From Mangifera indica (lineage: Eukaryota; Streptophyta; Magnoliopsida; Sapindales; Anacardiaceae), in the NCBI RefSeq assembly GCF_011075055.1, contig NC_058143.1, positions 9,749,057 through 9,813,056 on the forward strand: DNA of 64,000 nucleotides. Reading direction: 5' to 3'. Made by a program: the position numbers and the translations under genes. Below the pieces are notes generated by a model. The model was given only the letters and a program-made list of their open reading frames with translations, was not told the DNA's origin and ran no database searches. Numbering within the stretch: position 1 is the stretch's first letter; each line of letters starts with the position of its first letter. Positions 1-11,409 of this stretch are shown here, one piece after another.

Positions 1-2188
1 AGTAGCAGTATATGTATAACATTTAAAAGCAACTGAACCAGTAGGATCTATATCACAACTTAAGTACGAGGACCTTTAATAGACAACAACAAAATAAAAA
101 ACAAATGCACCACAACTACAGAAAAAGGATGCACCTCAAGTAGAACTAAAATCATTACTAGCTAAGCTAAGGTATGCGTATCTTAGACCTAATTTAACTT
201 ATCTTATTATGATTAGTGCTGACCTAAATTCTTAGTAGGAAGAAAAACTAGAATGATTATTGCGAGAACACAAAGGGATAATCAAATAGAACATTCAGGA
301 CCTAGAAGGCATAAGCCACTCCATATGCATGCATCACATACACATGTTAGATGATCATAAGCCAACCATAAAAAATTAGCAAAAACTCAACCCAAACATG
401 AAGTTGTTCGAAAGGAAGTCTTCATGTGTATGAGACTATTTATGGATTATTTTTGTTGCTACAAACTATTTTTTTATGGAGATTTATGGTTAGTCAAACA
501 TCCTTTCTACACTTCCGCACTTTATTCAAATAAAGGGTATTACTAGAATTACAAGCTATATATGTCTAATTTAAATTTTATGTGTATGTATGCTCATTTC
601 AATTAAGTAAAGTAGTATTTCCTTTTGGAGGACAATACTTTTAAAGAGTGGTGTTAAACCAAAAAAGTACAAAAGCTTACGTCTATAATAGTGTTATCAT
701 CTAAATATGAAAACTTATAGAATTGTAATACCGACACAAATTGTTATGAGTATTTCTCTACTTGTATCTACTTGGTTAGACACATCCTTCACTTTTCCAT
801 TGTTAAAATTTTATATTACTGGAAGTTAAGGTTGCATATAGAAGTTGATGACTTAATTGGTAATGTCATAATCCCAAAGAAGTAAAAACGTAATTACACT
901 TCAATTATGATTATTGAAATTGGAAGGAGTGATTCCCTAACAAAAGGAAACAATTATTTATCGCTCAATAGATTGCAAAAGTCAAGGCAAATTTCGCCCT
1001 TATTTCCTATTTGTGGCTTCTAGAAGAAAATATGTTTTAATCAAGGTTTTTTCTTTAGGTTGCAAACTAAAACAATACTTATCTTTTTTTCATTAGTCAC
1101 TACCGTGAGTTTGATCGATTAAGAGTTTTGACAACATAACGCATAGAATATCTAATAAGTTGTATTTAGTTTTAAGTAAAAGTTATTATGTAGTTACAAA
1201 ACTTGAAGGGTGTTCCAAGAAAATTATATAAGTCTTTAGAGTTGTAAATTTCAATGAGTGACTATTGAATTATAATATAATTTTTGATTCTACATATATA
1301 GATCATTTTCTTAAGTTTGTATCTCTTTGGTTCAAATTCCATTAAATGGCGAGTTTCTAAACACTACACCCCCTTATTAAACACCATTGGATAGTAATAT
1401 TATCAATCTGCTTGGTATCAAACTTGGGTGGTGTACTTTTATTCATTAGAGTATTTGTTTGATTGTGTTATTTAGGACTTTCCCAATTTTTTTCAATTGT
1501 GCTTGAGGATTTGGTTTTGGTTAATTTTATGTTATTTTTTATGTGCTTGGAAGTGGCAATGTTTGTGTTTAAATTTGTGGGTTGATTTCGTTGATTTGTT
1601 TTGTTATTTTTTACAATAGATTTGTGACTTGCGTAGGTGTTGGATTCTTTAGTAATAGCTTCCTTAGGAGACATTTGTTTTACATGAAGATTAATTTTAG
1701 AAATGAATATTGTTAGAGTATAGTGATTATAAAAGATCATATGCAAAAGATTTTTAAAGGATATAGATTTAGGATGAGTTTTGTGTGAGAACATTTTGAC
1801 ACCTAAAGAGAGGCTCGCTCAAAGAAATCACTTCAAGAATCCATTATGATTCATATTTTCATTCCAATTCGCTTTCTTTATATTCTCTTCTCTCATAAAT
1901 AGTGTAAATAGTACAAAATATAAATAACATTTTTAAAAATTAATTGTTATGCAATAAAAGAGAATATCTTAAATAATTTTGGTTTTATGGTTAGCAATTA
2001 GTGGAATATTAAAATTTTTTAGATGAAGTCCTGGTTTGAATCCTTTTTATACTTATCAAACTTTAACTTATCCAGTGTAGTAGTTATATTCAAGTTTATC
2101 CGTTCAATAAATACGAATAAATTCTTTGATTATAAAAAAATAATAATAACAACTTTGACTTATTCAATTAAACAATAAATTAAACGTA
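1..2188. other. Intergenic, AT-rich, no recognisable gene
   Basis: No convincing gene. A 108-codon minus-strand frame at 1468-1794 has no family I recognise and a composition like chance coding in AT-rich DNA. Parts (about 390-1460) have the broken look of an old transposon remnant, but I could not assign it to a class. Confidence 0.5.
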
Positions 2189-2197
2189 AAAACATAA

Positions 2198-2368
2198 CAA
2201 TAAAACTATGTGTATCTATTTTGGGTATATAAATATGTACACATTTATATGTGTCATCATGTGATTGGATGATTTTGAATTAAGAATAAAATAATAACCA
2301 ATCATATGATGACACATATGAGTGTGTATACATTTGTGTACCCAAAGTGGGTACACATAGTATTGCTC
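2198..2368. mobile_element. MITE copy 1 (171 bp) with 9-bp target duplication
   Basis: Inverted terminal repeats of about 65 bp face each other: the left arm has TGTGTCATCATGTGATTGG, and the right arm has its near-perfect complement. The element is flanked by the 9-bp direct repeat AAAACATAA at 2189-2197 and 2369-2377. A 9-bp duplication with long TIRs fits a Mutator-type non-autonomous element. It is related to the copy at 4936-5116. Confidence 0.8.
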
Positions 2369-2377
2369 AAAACATAA

Positions 2378-4172
2378 ATAGTTTGTTTAACTAAAATCAA
2401 GATCCTAAACATCCCATTTTTCATGAATCCAAATGGTTACTTTAGTACTGATTGTGGCTAACTTTTTGCTTGGAAATTTTGTAACTTTTTGAAATTACAG
2501 AAAGCATTAGCATGAGCGACATAAGAGTTAAGAAGGCTTTAAATGGGAGGTGCAGAAGGAGGACCATCCCTTAATGAAATGGGCCAATCACAGCTGTCGG
2601 AATTATAAATTGTAGTTTCTCTTAAAGCAACCTCAAGCTCAACCTTTTACTTTGTGCCACACATTTTATTCATTATATCCACAAGCATTCTTAAAGCAAA
2701 TACCCATTCCACTCATATTTAAACAACACTGCGTTTCACATAGCTGAATTATTTTTATTCCTAAAATATTGTATGATTTAACTTTGAAGAAATGAAACAC
2801 TACATTCCTTTACTATTTGCTAAATAATCCAAGCAAGGCTTAACATGTTGAATGTATTAATTTTACAACAAAAAAAAAAAAAAAAAACTAAGGCCACAAA
2901 TTAGTACCGAGTTTGAAAAACAATAAGGTCACACTGGATCGTCTTGTCAGACAAAGCCAATTATATTGAATAAATCAAATCTCGAATCTAGTGAATAACC
3001 TTACAACTGTTGAACTAGTTAAGTCAAAAGTTTAATAATGAAATATCATAAAAAAAAAAAAAAAACTTAAACTAGTTAAGAGTTTATAATACTTTTCAAT
3101 TTTAAAAAAGATCGAATGAGTATTTTCGATCCAAACTTCACCAAAATTATATTTTTTCATCTTTTTATACATTAGTTTTAATAGTCCAAGGGTATTTTCA
3201 TTTCTTTGTTAGAATCATAATAGGATTAATACCACTTACACCTTTAGTAATGCAAGCAAATTTATTTTAATTCAAATTATTTTATATTTTTCATTTTTAT
3301 TCCTCACCGTTTTCCCGTGCTTCCCCTTTTTCATTTTTTGGTCGCTAAAAAACACCCATTGGAAGCTGACAAATTTGGTAGTGGGGAAGACTGCTTTCTT
3401 ATAAGATTAAGAAGCAAGGCAAATATGTATTTTTTTTTTTTTTAATTCTCCAGATTATTACTCTCACCAAAAAGTCTGAAGGCTATGTTACAAAATTTTC
3501 ATGTAACGTAATGAGGATGAATTTTTCCTTAGACTTATTTGTGGGGGTATTTTTTTTAATGTGTATTCTTGAGTTATGAATAATAATAACCAAACTATCT
3601 AGTTAAGAGGGCTTCATCCTTTTCTTGCAAATTGATTTTCTTCGTTATGAAGGATAAGTCGGCTCGAGTGTTTTCTTTCTCTATTCGAGATGTCTCCAAG
3701 GGAAATAAATTATTGTATGTTTATCAAAATATACTCTTTTTTTATAGTATCTCTCATTGAAAATTCTTTTTTTGAACTAAATAGAATAAAATATATCAAA
3801 CACAAATAGTTATAAAACTAGTAATGAGAAATAAGAGAGTGATGAGGGATTGAACTCTAGTTGGAGATGTAAGGAAAGAGTGATGAAATGATGGTATGTG
3901 GCAATGAAAATGATGCGAGAAGATGTGTTAAGTGGTGGTGCAGAGAGTTGCTAGTGGAGTGCGACAAGATTAAGCACAACACGAGAGATGTGTGATGCAA
4001 AGATAAGATAGTAATGTAATGTGATGGTGACATGATATAATGATGGTTAAAAACTTCAAAAATTAAACGAAAATGGCAAACAATGGTGCTGGAGTTTGAT
4101 CATGGTAGAGAGAAAAAAAAGGTGTGAAAAGATGATACCATAAAATGACATCCTTACCTTCTCACGAATGGT
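2378..4172. other. Intergenic DNA, low-complexity A/T tracts
   Basis: AT-rich with poly-A runs near 2870 and 3048 and a poly-T run near 3430. A purine-rich stretch with many GATG/GAGA words sits at about 3820-4060. No ORF of note and no recognisable gene. Confidence 0.5.
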
Positions 4173-4181
4173 TTTTATTAA

Positions 4182-4921
4182 GGCAATGGACTATTTCCCA
4201 CCCAAGGTATGCTTTTTTTTCCAAATGCACTCCCATTAATTTTGAAAATCTTATTTATCCACTCATAGACAATTAAAATTAATTGAGTCCGTTAGTCATA
4301 TCATTTTTCTCTCCAAACCCTAAAAACTAATAATTTTTTTCCACCTCAAGTTTTTAAAACTGTATTTCCCCTTTAAGGTTTTCAAACCTTTAAATCCCAT
4401 TTTTTTGACGACGATTGACGATCTTTAAGCACCCACTCTCTCTCTCTAATAAACCCTCCTTTCAACTGTACATCTCTCGACACTGTGTGGCGTCATCGTC
4501 GACGAAGATGATGCTTCTTTATCGAGACGAAAACGATGTCTTCATCGAAGAAGAGTCGTCGTCGTCGACAACACCTATTAGGGGAAGACGCTGCACGGTC
4601 AGAAAGAGGAGACGTCAGAGAGGAAGAGAAGTCGCCTGGAAATCATCGATAGTTGTCAAAAAATTTAATCCGAAATTTTGGAAACCCTAGGGGGAAAATG
4701 TTATTTTTGAAAACTTGAGTTGGGGAAAATTATTAGTTTTTGGGGTTTGGGGAGAAAAATAAAATAAAATTTAAATTTATTTTTGATATTACAAATAAAA
4801 TAATAATTTTATTTTTGAAACCGTTTTTTTAATAGCCCATGGATAGGTAAATTGAATTTTCAAAGTTAACGGGGGTAATTTAAAAAAAAACATGCCTTGG
4901 GTGGGAAATAGTCCTTTGGCC
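4182..4921. mobile_element. Long-TIR Mutator-like non-autonomous element (740 bp)
   Basis: The ends are inverted repeats (left GGCAATGGACTATTTCCCAC; right end complementary, with CCAAAGGACTATTTCCCACC), and the arms stay similar for roughly 230 bp inward. Flanked by the 9-bp duplication TTTTATTAA at 4173-4181 and 4922-4930. The only ORF (4415-4690, 91 codons, Ser/Arg-rich) runs through the loop and is probably not a gene. Related arms occur at 41760-42070 and, more distantly, 13803-14352. No transposase is encoded. Confidence 0.85.
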
Positions 4922-4935
4922 TTTTATTAATAAAA

Positions 4936-5116
4936 GAGCAATGCTATGTATACCTATTTTTGGTACACAATTCATATATGTAATGATGTGTTATCATGTA
5001 ATTAGATGATTTTAAAACATGTGTCATCATATGATAAAAAAATATCTAATCATATGATAACATCTCATTTATGTATATAAATTATGTATAAAAAATTGGT
5101 ATATATAGTTTTATTG
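4936..5116. mobile_element. MITE copy 2 (181 bp), abutting the Mutator-like element
   Basis: Same family as 2198-2368: left end GAGCAATGCTATGTATACC, right end complementary to CAATAAAACTATATATACC, inner arms with TTATCATRTGATTAG. Flanked by the 9-bp repeat TTAATAAAA at 4927-4935 and 5117-5125. Its left target duplication overlaps the right target duplication of the neighbouring 740-bp element. Confidence 0.8.
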
Positions 5117-5125
5117 TTAATAAAA

Positions 5126-7104
5126 ATAGATTACGTGTAGATTAAAAATTTTTTATAGGGGTGGAAAATTGTAGTTTTACCAAAGTCTGGGTGAAAAAGA
5201 ATGCTTTTGCCTTTAATGCACGGCCTTTAAATTCGAAGTTCAAGTTTCTTTAAAATATTTTGTACTGACAGGTGTCAGTTGAAAGAGAAGATGTTGACCT
5301 GATATTATTGAAAACATATAAAGACGCAGTCGTACGGTAATAACAACTGTTCACGCCTGACCACTTATTGATGGCCCCACCATTCCAGCTGCCCATTGGC
5401 CCCACCCACGAGGATGACGTCACCTATTCACACTTCCCTATGTGCACGCTTGCCGACACCCTATTATATCTCCTTTACTTTTCTTTAAATTAATTTTTAA
5501 ATAAAAACAAAATACAAAAACTATTATTTTAAATTATAATAACGTTATATACTTAATTTTATATATAAATAATAATATATTATTATATAATTAAATATTA
5601 TTTTATTTTTATAATTTATAATTATATAATTATATAATAATATATTCTTATTTATTTATAAAATTATATTTATAACCGTACGCTTTTAATTAACCCCAAT
5701 TACTTTTAGATACCTCATGTACCCCTTGACTTCTTAATCGCATCAGTTCACTGGAATAATCCTAGACGGATGAATATTAAGTCTAAGGAAACGTTTCAAG
5801 CTGGGTTCCTAACTTGTCACGCCAACGTATGAGAATGGATAAATTTTCCGCAATCTCCATCTATTCCCAATTTTCTTCAAAATCTTTAAATATTAGATTT
5901 CCTGTAAAATTTTCAAAATCTTTAATTTTTTTTTACGAAGATGAAACAAATTTCTCTGTAAAAATGGGAGGAAAACGGAGGTTCACTATTATTCTCACAT
6001 TGGAGACAAAGTAGGAACAAAGAAATGTCTCCAACCAAAACAGGGACGGGAATTAGGGTTTTCAGCCCTCCTCAGCGCCACCTGAGACATTCTAACTTTC
6101 ATTGCATTAGAAACTTGTGGCTGGCCGTGGATCATCCAACGCAATTACAATCAACCAATGACAGTACACCGCATCATCATATGACACATGTATGACAGAC
6201 TCTGGTTATACGTAGATCTAATGCATGTAAGACTGCAGGACGCCTATACACAGTTTCATTTGACAGAAAAATTGTTCAACAATCTGGACTTTGACACGAA
6301 GCTTTGAATTCAATTATAAAATGTATCCAATGGCATCCATTACGGCCAAATATTTTACCATCTGACATTTCAAAAATTTAATTTCATGTATTATATATTA
6401 AATATTATATTATACAACATAATTTTTAAAAAATAAAATAATAAAATAATAACATATTATTATTTTAAAAAATAACATTTATAATACATATCGTAAGATA
6501 TGATATATCAACTGTGTCATATTAATTATAATACACTTTACGATACATATTATTTTTCATCAGTATCATATCGTATCGTAAGATATGTATCGTATATTGT
6601 AGAACAATAATACCATATTTGTATCTACAAAACTCATCTACTTATACCATAATAAATGATGGAAGAAAATAATATATAAATGATAAATGATGAGTAATGC
6701 ATGTCCCTTACAATGCTTTTTGAGATTCCAAAACATTGTGTATGGAATACTCAACAGCAACAGCCTGCTCATAATAACTTTTCAATGATATGTAGTCCTA
6801 TGTACTCAATCAATGTCTATCATCTAAATGAAACAAGCCAAAAACTTTATTCACAAACCAACTTGTTACTCTTTCATTCAATACAATTTAAAGTTTTTAA
6901 CTTCACAAATACCTGCTACAGTTTGTTTGTTTTATTTCATACCTAACACTTCAACCTGCAAATGCAAAATATTACACAACATCTATGTAGCCATCCTACG
7001 AACATGGAGCTTTACAGAGATTCAATGTGTCAATGAATTCTTAGAGCACACATGTGAGCATGGTAGCACTTGTTTGTGGTGGCCAGGTATAGCTCTGGAA
7101 ATTC
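5126..7104. other. Intergenic and probable GRF 3' flank
   Basis: Contains a GC-richer block at about 5330-5465 with a TGACGTCA palindrome and CCTATTATATC, then about 200 bp of nearly pure A/T (5480-5680). An AT-rich stretch with repeated ATCGTAAGATATG-like words in both orientations is at 6360-6610. The last few hundred bases before 7105 probably hold the GRF 3' UTR. No other gene recognised; 5814-6014 and 6701-6946 are short frames without features. Confidence 0.5.
5415..5422. promoter_or_regulatory. TGACGTCA palindrome (bZIP-type site), unassigned
   Basis: Perfect 8-bp palindrome in a locally GC-richer segment, about 35 bp upstream of a TATTATATC sequence. It resembles a TGA/CRE bZIP site, but no gene starts nearby, so function is speculative. 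Confidence 0.25.
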
Positions 7105-10100
7105 TCAATGTATGCCGTCTAAATTATCTGCATATAATGCAAGCTAAACTCAAATGGATGATCAACTTTTGTTAAGTAAACAAATTTGAAACTCACCTTG
7201 GGGAGATTGAGAGCGTGTGGCAGAGAAGTCAGATGAAGACATCGGAATGGATATCGAGAGCTGGGTAGTTGAGAGAGATGTCTGGGTGGATCGCTCATCT
7301 TCAAGACAAGGCCATGAGTCCCTGGCTTTAGGCCACTCATCAAAGAAAGGTCGAAGAGACTGACCCTCCTGTTTTATATGCTCTCCAGCAGTGAATTCGC
7401 TGCAGAAAAATGGATGCTGAGAATAATCACTTTGCAAGATGGATGTGTTGCTTGCTCTTGACTGGGGAAGTGTGGTGACTCTAGATTGCATCAGAGGCCA
7501 TGTGTTATCTAGCCGTGAGTCCATCTGGATACCTCTATTGCTTCCAGAAGCTTCAGAGAAGAAACTATGCTCCCCAACTTCAGGTTTAAGCACTCCTTGA
7601 AGGTACCTATATGTTAGCATCACCACAAAGTAACAGATCACAGTTTTAGACTCAGAAGCTGAATTTGTTTCTTAAACAATGGTTGTTTTGTGCATATAAT
7701 GTGTTTCTTAATCCAAATTTGACCAACACCAGGGAGTGAACAATGCTGTTAGATAAGGAGGTCATTAATAACTGACTGAAAACATTCCAGACACTTACTC
7801 TAGATGGCTATGAATAGAAGGCTTAGACATGATTAATGGACTGGCCACAGAAGTAAAAAAGTACGAATGAGAGGGAGTTAAGTCAATTTTTAGAATTCAA
7901 ACAACAAGAACACAGATGAAAAGATCTTGCACATGCAAATACCATATGAAATATCAAGATAGATAAATCTTTCAAAGTATAAGATTATGAACACTATAAT
8001 AACATAGAAAAGTTTTTAATAACTGTTTACTCAGCTGGTTTGGAATTGAGAAAATTGTGATATGAATTCATGACTCAACTTTATTTGGTGATTAAAAGAT
8101 TACGTGAATCTGGTCCTTTAAAAAATATGCAGAATCTACAGTAGAGTGATAAACAGTAGCTTAAACAGCATTTGAGAGTCTAGAAGACTTTTGACATAGA
8201 TAGAAAGAAAGTCCAGGTGAAGAATAGAATCTTGTGTTGAGCTAAGGATGTCAAGTATTCAATTAAAAATTTTCCTGCTCTAATTCATTTATGCACTAAG
8301 ACAATGTGCTCCATGGCAAAGCTGTAAGAAAAATGACAATAAAAAGTTTTAACCTGGTGGAGAACTGCAAGAATACGCACATAGGTGCATATGTAATTTT
8401 AAGGCTTCCAAAACTAACTGAAATAGTAGTTAATCAAGAAATTGAGGGTCATGTCCAGTCTCTGGATAGCGAGTGTTCTGCTTCTGTACAGTAATCTATA
8501 AGATTATATGTTTTTCTTCTTTTGGAAGTTTACATGCAATAATTCGCTCAATTAACATTTACATTTCTGTAAAACCACTGAGTATATCTTTGCAATCTTG
8601 CCTTTTGACAGAAAGGGCTGAGGGTCAATAAGGACAGAATAACTGTCAGATTTCTGCCATGAATCTAACAAAGGAAACACAAATCAAAGGAGTAGACAAA
8701 AAGAAGACTGAAAAAAAAAAAGATAAACAGTCTACGAAAACAACGGCTTTGACGACTATCCTTGTGGACATCAGGGCCCAGAAGCCTGAGCCTTGATAGA
8801 ATTACAAAGTTCATGCAATGTGTAAGTTACACACACAGGAGTCTTCAGACATATATAACTGCAATCACTCTCATCAATGGGCCCAGCAATGAATAGATCA
8901 GCAACAATTTTAACCACTACAATTTGAAAAATTAATTCCTGAGAACAATATGATTGAACAAGTTAAGTGGTCTGTTTAGTTAGCTGGTTCAGGATGCTAG
9001 GACAATAATAAAGTTTTCATTTTTATGAAACTTGTGAAGATAAAGACAAGTCCATTCATCCCCTTCAACTTCCCTGCCCCTGCTTCCAACTTCACGGTAA
9101 CTGAATAGAATTCAGGAAATATTAGCTACCCCATCTTAAACACCTGACAGATACTTGATAGAATTCACATTTATCCACTTATATGCATGACCAGGGCAAT
9201 TCCTAATGGTTGTCAGATTTCTGAGACAAAATTCACACAGAAAACATAAGGCAAAGAAGCAGACCAAAGAGAAAGCCTGTCAGTGAAGAAAAATTATGTT
9301 AGAAAACTACTGATCTCACTATCCATCTTTAAAGACACCAGGGCCCGAGAACCCTGAGAAGAACAGAAACTTGGGAAGTCACTTACATGGCAGGAATCTG
9401 CAATTTTGCCACTACCACAGAACATTGGAATGGGCCCAATAATCCATGGCTCTAACAATAGCTATGACAGCTAAAAGTAAGTGGAATTCATATAACAAAG
9501 CATATGAATAGCACAAAAAGAAAATAAATAAATAACTAGCAACAAAGTAATCTTGGAAAAAATCATTTAAGCAAAACCTAATGAAAATAGAATGTAAATA
9601 ACTGTCAAACCATCGGTTTCTTAAAAAATTATCATCATAGCAAACGTTTAACATAACCATGAAACAAAAGAGTGTATGAACTTAATAAGTGGAAAATTAT
9701 TCTTTCATTTAATGGAAGACTCATTCTTTACCGACAATGTTTAACTGTCAAGAAACTAAATATGTCAAAAGCACTTTATGGTTATATTCTTTTCAAAAAA
9801 TACTATACCTGCAATCTTTATTTGGGATTCCATAAGAGATAGACTCTACTTGATAATGGGACGGATTAGTTCCAGAACCACTGACTTGGATATCACTAAA
9901 GGCATGTAATGGAACATTCTGGGAGCTTCCAGTCCCACTGCTGCTTTCAGTGACAGTCAGCGATGACACGGTGGACAATGACTGTGTAAGGGTATGTGAT
10001 TCCACAGGCTTTCTTGAACGGTTGCGGCCTCGGTGCATGTGGCGCTCACAGTACTTTGAGTCTGGGTATGCGTCTTTGGAGCACCGCCATTTTTTGCCAT

Positions 10101-11300
10101 CAGTTCTCCTGCATCGCCCCGGCTCAGGATCAACCTTTTTTCCATAGAAGGAACAATAACCCACTGCAAAATTATGAAAATGTCACATGCATTTTAGTTT
10201 TCATTACAAATGTAACAAGTATAAGATAAAGTTTGACACTATGCTTCTTCAGAGTATAATAATGCATGATTAGAAACAAAGAAACATGGATAACGGACTG
10301 TAAATGAACGTTTTTTATTCTTCGCAGACAACAGTTTCAGAGTTTGAATACATAAACCATGCTAAAAGTAATATTAGAGTTCAACATCACGGGATTAACA
10401 ACATCACATGGATGAATAAAGATGAACAAGAAAAAAGAACAAGCATCAATTAGATAAATCTTTAATTATCAATAATCATAACAACGAAAAGAAATAATTA
10501 TAAAAAACCATAGGAATTCAAACAACACATGGTTTGAGTTTTAAAGGCATAAAATGCATGTCAGAGGAAGCAAGTCAGAAAGAAAAGTTTCAGATAACTT
10601 CTGAATAAAGAAAAGTGATTGAACCAGTAAAACTTTTATTTTCTTTAAACGAGTTTTCACGAAATGCCAATTTATGAAGCTTTGCTCCCGAAATATAGTT
10701 TAGTTCACCAAGCAAGGTATAATCCAAAAAACCCCAACAGTTAAAACTGAGTGAATTACAAAGGCAAAAGGGCGTTGCCTGTCAATTTTTTTATTTTTGG
10801 GAATAAAATCCCTATACAGAAGCTCCAACAGGTAAAGAAAAAGAAAAGATTGAAAAAGTCACCGAAAAAGAAATAACCATTTCTTGCTCATTAATTATTT
10901 CTTCAACATCCATTTTATCAAAAAGCCAAGAAGAACAAGTTAAACAAATAAACTTCCATCTGAAAAACTTGAAAAGTTTTTATCTTGAAACTAATTCAAA
11001 CACACCCAAGAATAAGGAAAAAAAAGAAGAAGATAAAAAACAAACAAACGAACAAAGAGAGGGCTTACTGGTGGGGTGATGAAAGAAGCGTGAAGAAATG
11101 GAGTCAAAACTCTTTTGAATAGGAAGAACAAGATCATGAGGCACAGGCAAACCTGCCATCATGTACTTAAAGATCAGGGCTTGATGTTCCAACTCTTGCC
11201 ATTGTGAAACTGTAAACGGTGACCTCATTCCCACTAACCCCATCCCACTTCCAACCCCACCACCACCACCACCACCGCCGCCGCCACCACCAATATTCAT
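7105..11300 (-). CDS. GRF: Growth-regulating factor (GRF) transcription factor, 4 exons
   Basis: Plant-specific nuclear transcription factor that works with GIF coactivators in cell proliferation and organ growth. Exons (minus): 11300-11069, 10163-9809, 7606-7197, 7127-7105; all introns GT-AG and phases join without a break, giving 339 aa plus TGA. Seen in the protein: 12 glycines (residues 4-15); QLQ domain about 28-63 ([20 protein letters not shown]), which binds GIF; WRC domain 89-132 with the zinc ligands C95, C105, C116, H119 and the basic nuclear-localisation tract; FFD ([14 protein letters not shown]) and TQL ([10 protein letters not shown]) motifs near the C-terminus. The GGPL motif of some longer GRFs is not seen. 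The first in-frame ATG is at 11300; an upstream in-frame GTG at 11315 is not a plausible start. The LVLPIQKSF sequence suggests the GRF3/GRF4 side of the family (inference). Exon 4 (7 codons) is the least certain part. Confidence 0.93.
7607..9808 (-). other. GRF intron 2 (2.2 kb) with an old internal duplication
   Basis: Donor GTATAG at 9808 and acceptor ATATAG ending at 7607. The intron holds two diverged direct copies of about 240 bp, roughly 8645-8890 and 9208-9442. They share blocks such as TGTCAGATTTCTG, a CAGGGCCC core and ATGGGCCCA in the same order. I see no additional coding exon in it. Confidence 0.7.
10000..10021 (-). promoter_or_regulatory. miR396 target site in GRF exon 2
   Basis: The mRNA-sense sequence reads CCGUUCAAGAAAGCCUGUGG followed by AA, the canonical miR396 site of GRF genes including the usual single-base bulge. 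It lies in frame over codons 125-132 (NRSRKPVE) at the end of the WRC domain. In the known GRF-miR396 module, pairing here leads to transcript cleavage and restricts GRF expression to young tissue. Confidence 0.93.
10164..11068 (-). other. GRF intron 1 (905 bp)
   Basis: Donor GTAAG directly after codon 77 plus one base, acceptor TTTTGCAG. It separates the QLQ exon from the WRC exon, a standard GRF gene arrangement. No further structure seen beyond AT-richness. Confidence 0.85.
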
Positions 11301-11314
11301 CTCCTTCTCCACCA

Positions 11315-11409
11315 CTAGTATGTACTATATAAATAAAGACACAAACTTTGTCCTTCTAGAGCTACAAGTTTAAACATGTTTCGAGAGAAGAAACAAGAAG
11401 AGCGAGCAT
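11315..11409 (-). promoter_or_regulatory. Two overlapping upstream ORFs in the GRF 5' leader
   Basis: Upstream of the GRF start are two short ATG-initiated frames: uORF1 at 11409-11362 (15 aa, stop TAG) and uORF2 at 11377-11315 (20 aa, stop TAG). They overlap each other in different frames, and uORF2 ends 14 nt before the GRF ATG. Whether they lie in the transcribed leader depends on the unknown transcription start site. Confidence 0.5.

Noticed and set aside
1468..1794. 108-codon minus-strand frame as a gene
   Set aside because: Lys/Asn/Thr/Ser-rich chance composition in AT-rich DNA, no motif, no splice or promoter context.
4415..4690. 91-codon Ser/Arg-rich frame as a host gene
   Set aside because: It sits in the loop of a non-autonomous transposon, runs into the opposing arm and has no recognised domain.
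7119..7343. 74-codon minus-strand frame overlapping GRF exon 3
   Set aside because: Wrong-frame reading of the GRF exon; the FFD/TQL frame is the real one.
8750..8800. GGGCCC-containing block in GRF intron 2 as a GGPL-motif exon
   Set aside because: Translated in all frames by eye it gives no GGPL motif, and splice phases between exons 2 and 3 join perfectly without it.
9950..10229. Two plus-strand frames opposite GRF exon 2
   Set aside because: Antisense shadows of the WRC exon; no own features.
11301..11315. Extended GRF N-terminus starting at a GTG codon at 11315
   Set aside because: Nuclear plant genes start with ATG; the first in-frame ATG is at 11300 and the QLQ domain lies entirely downstream.
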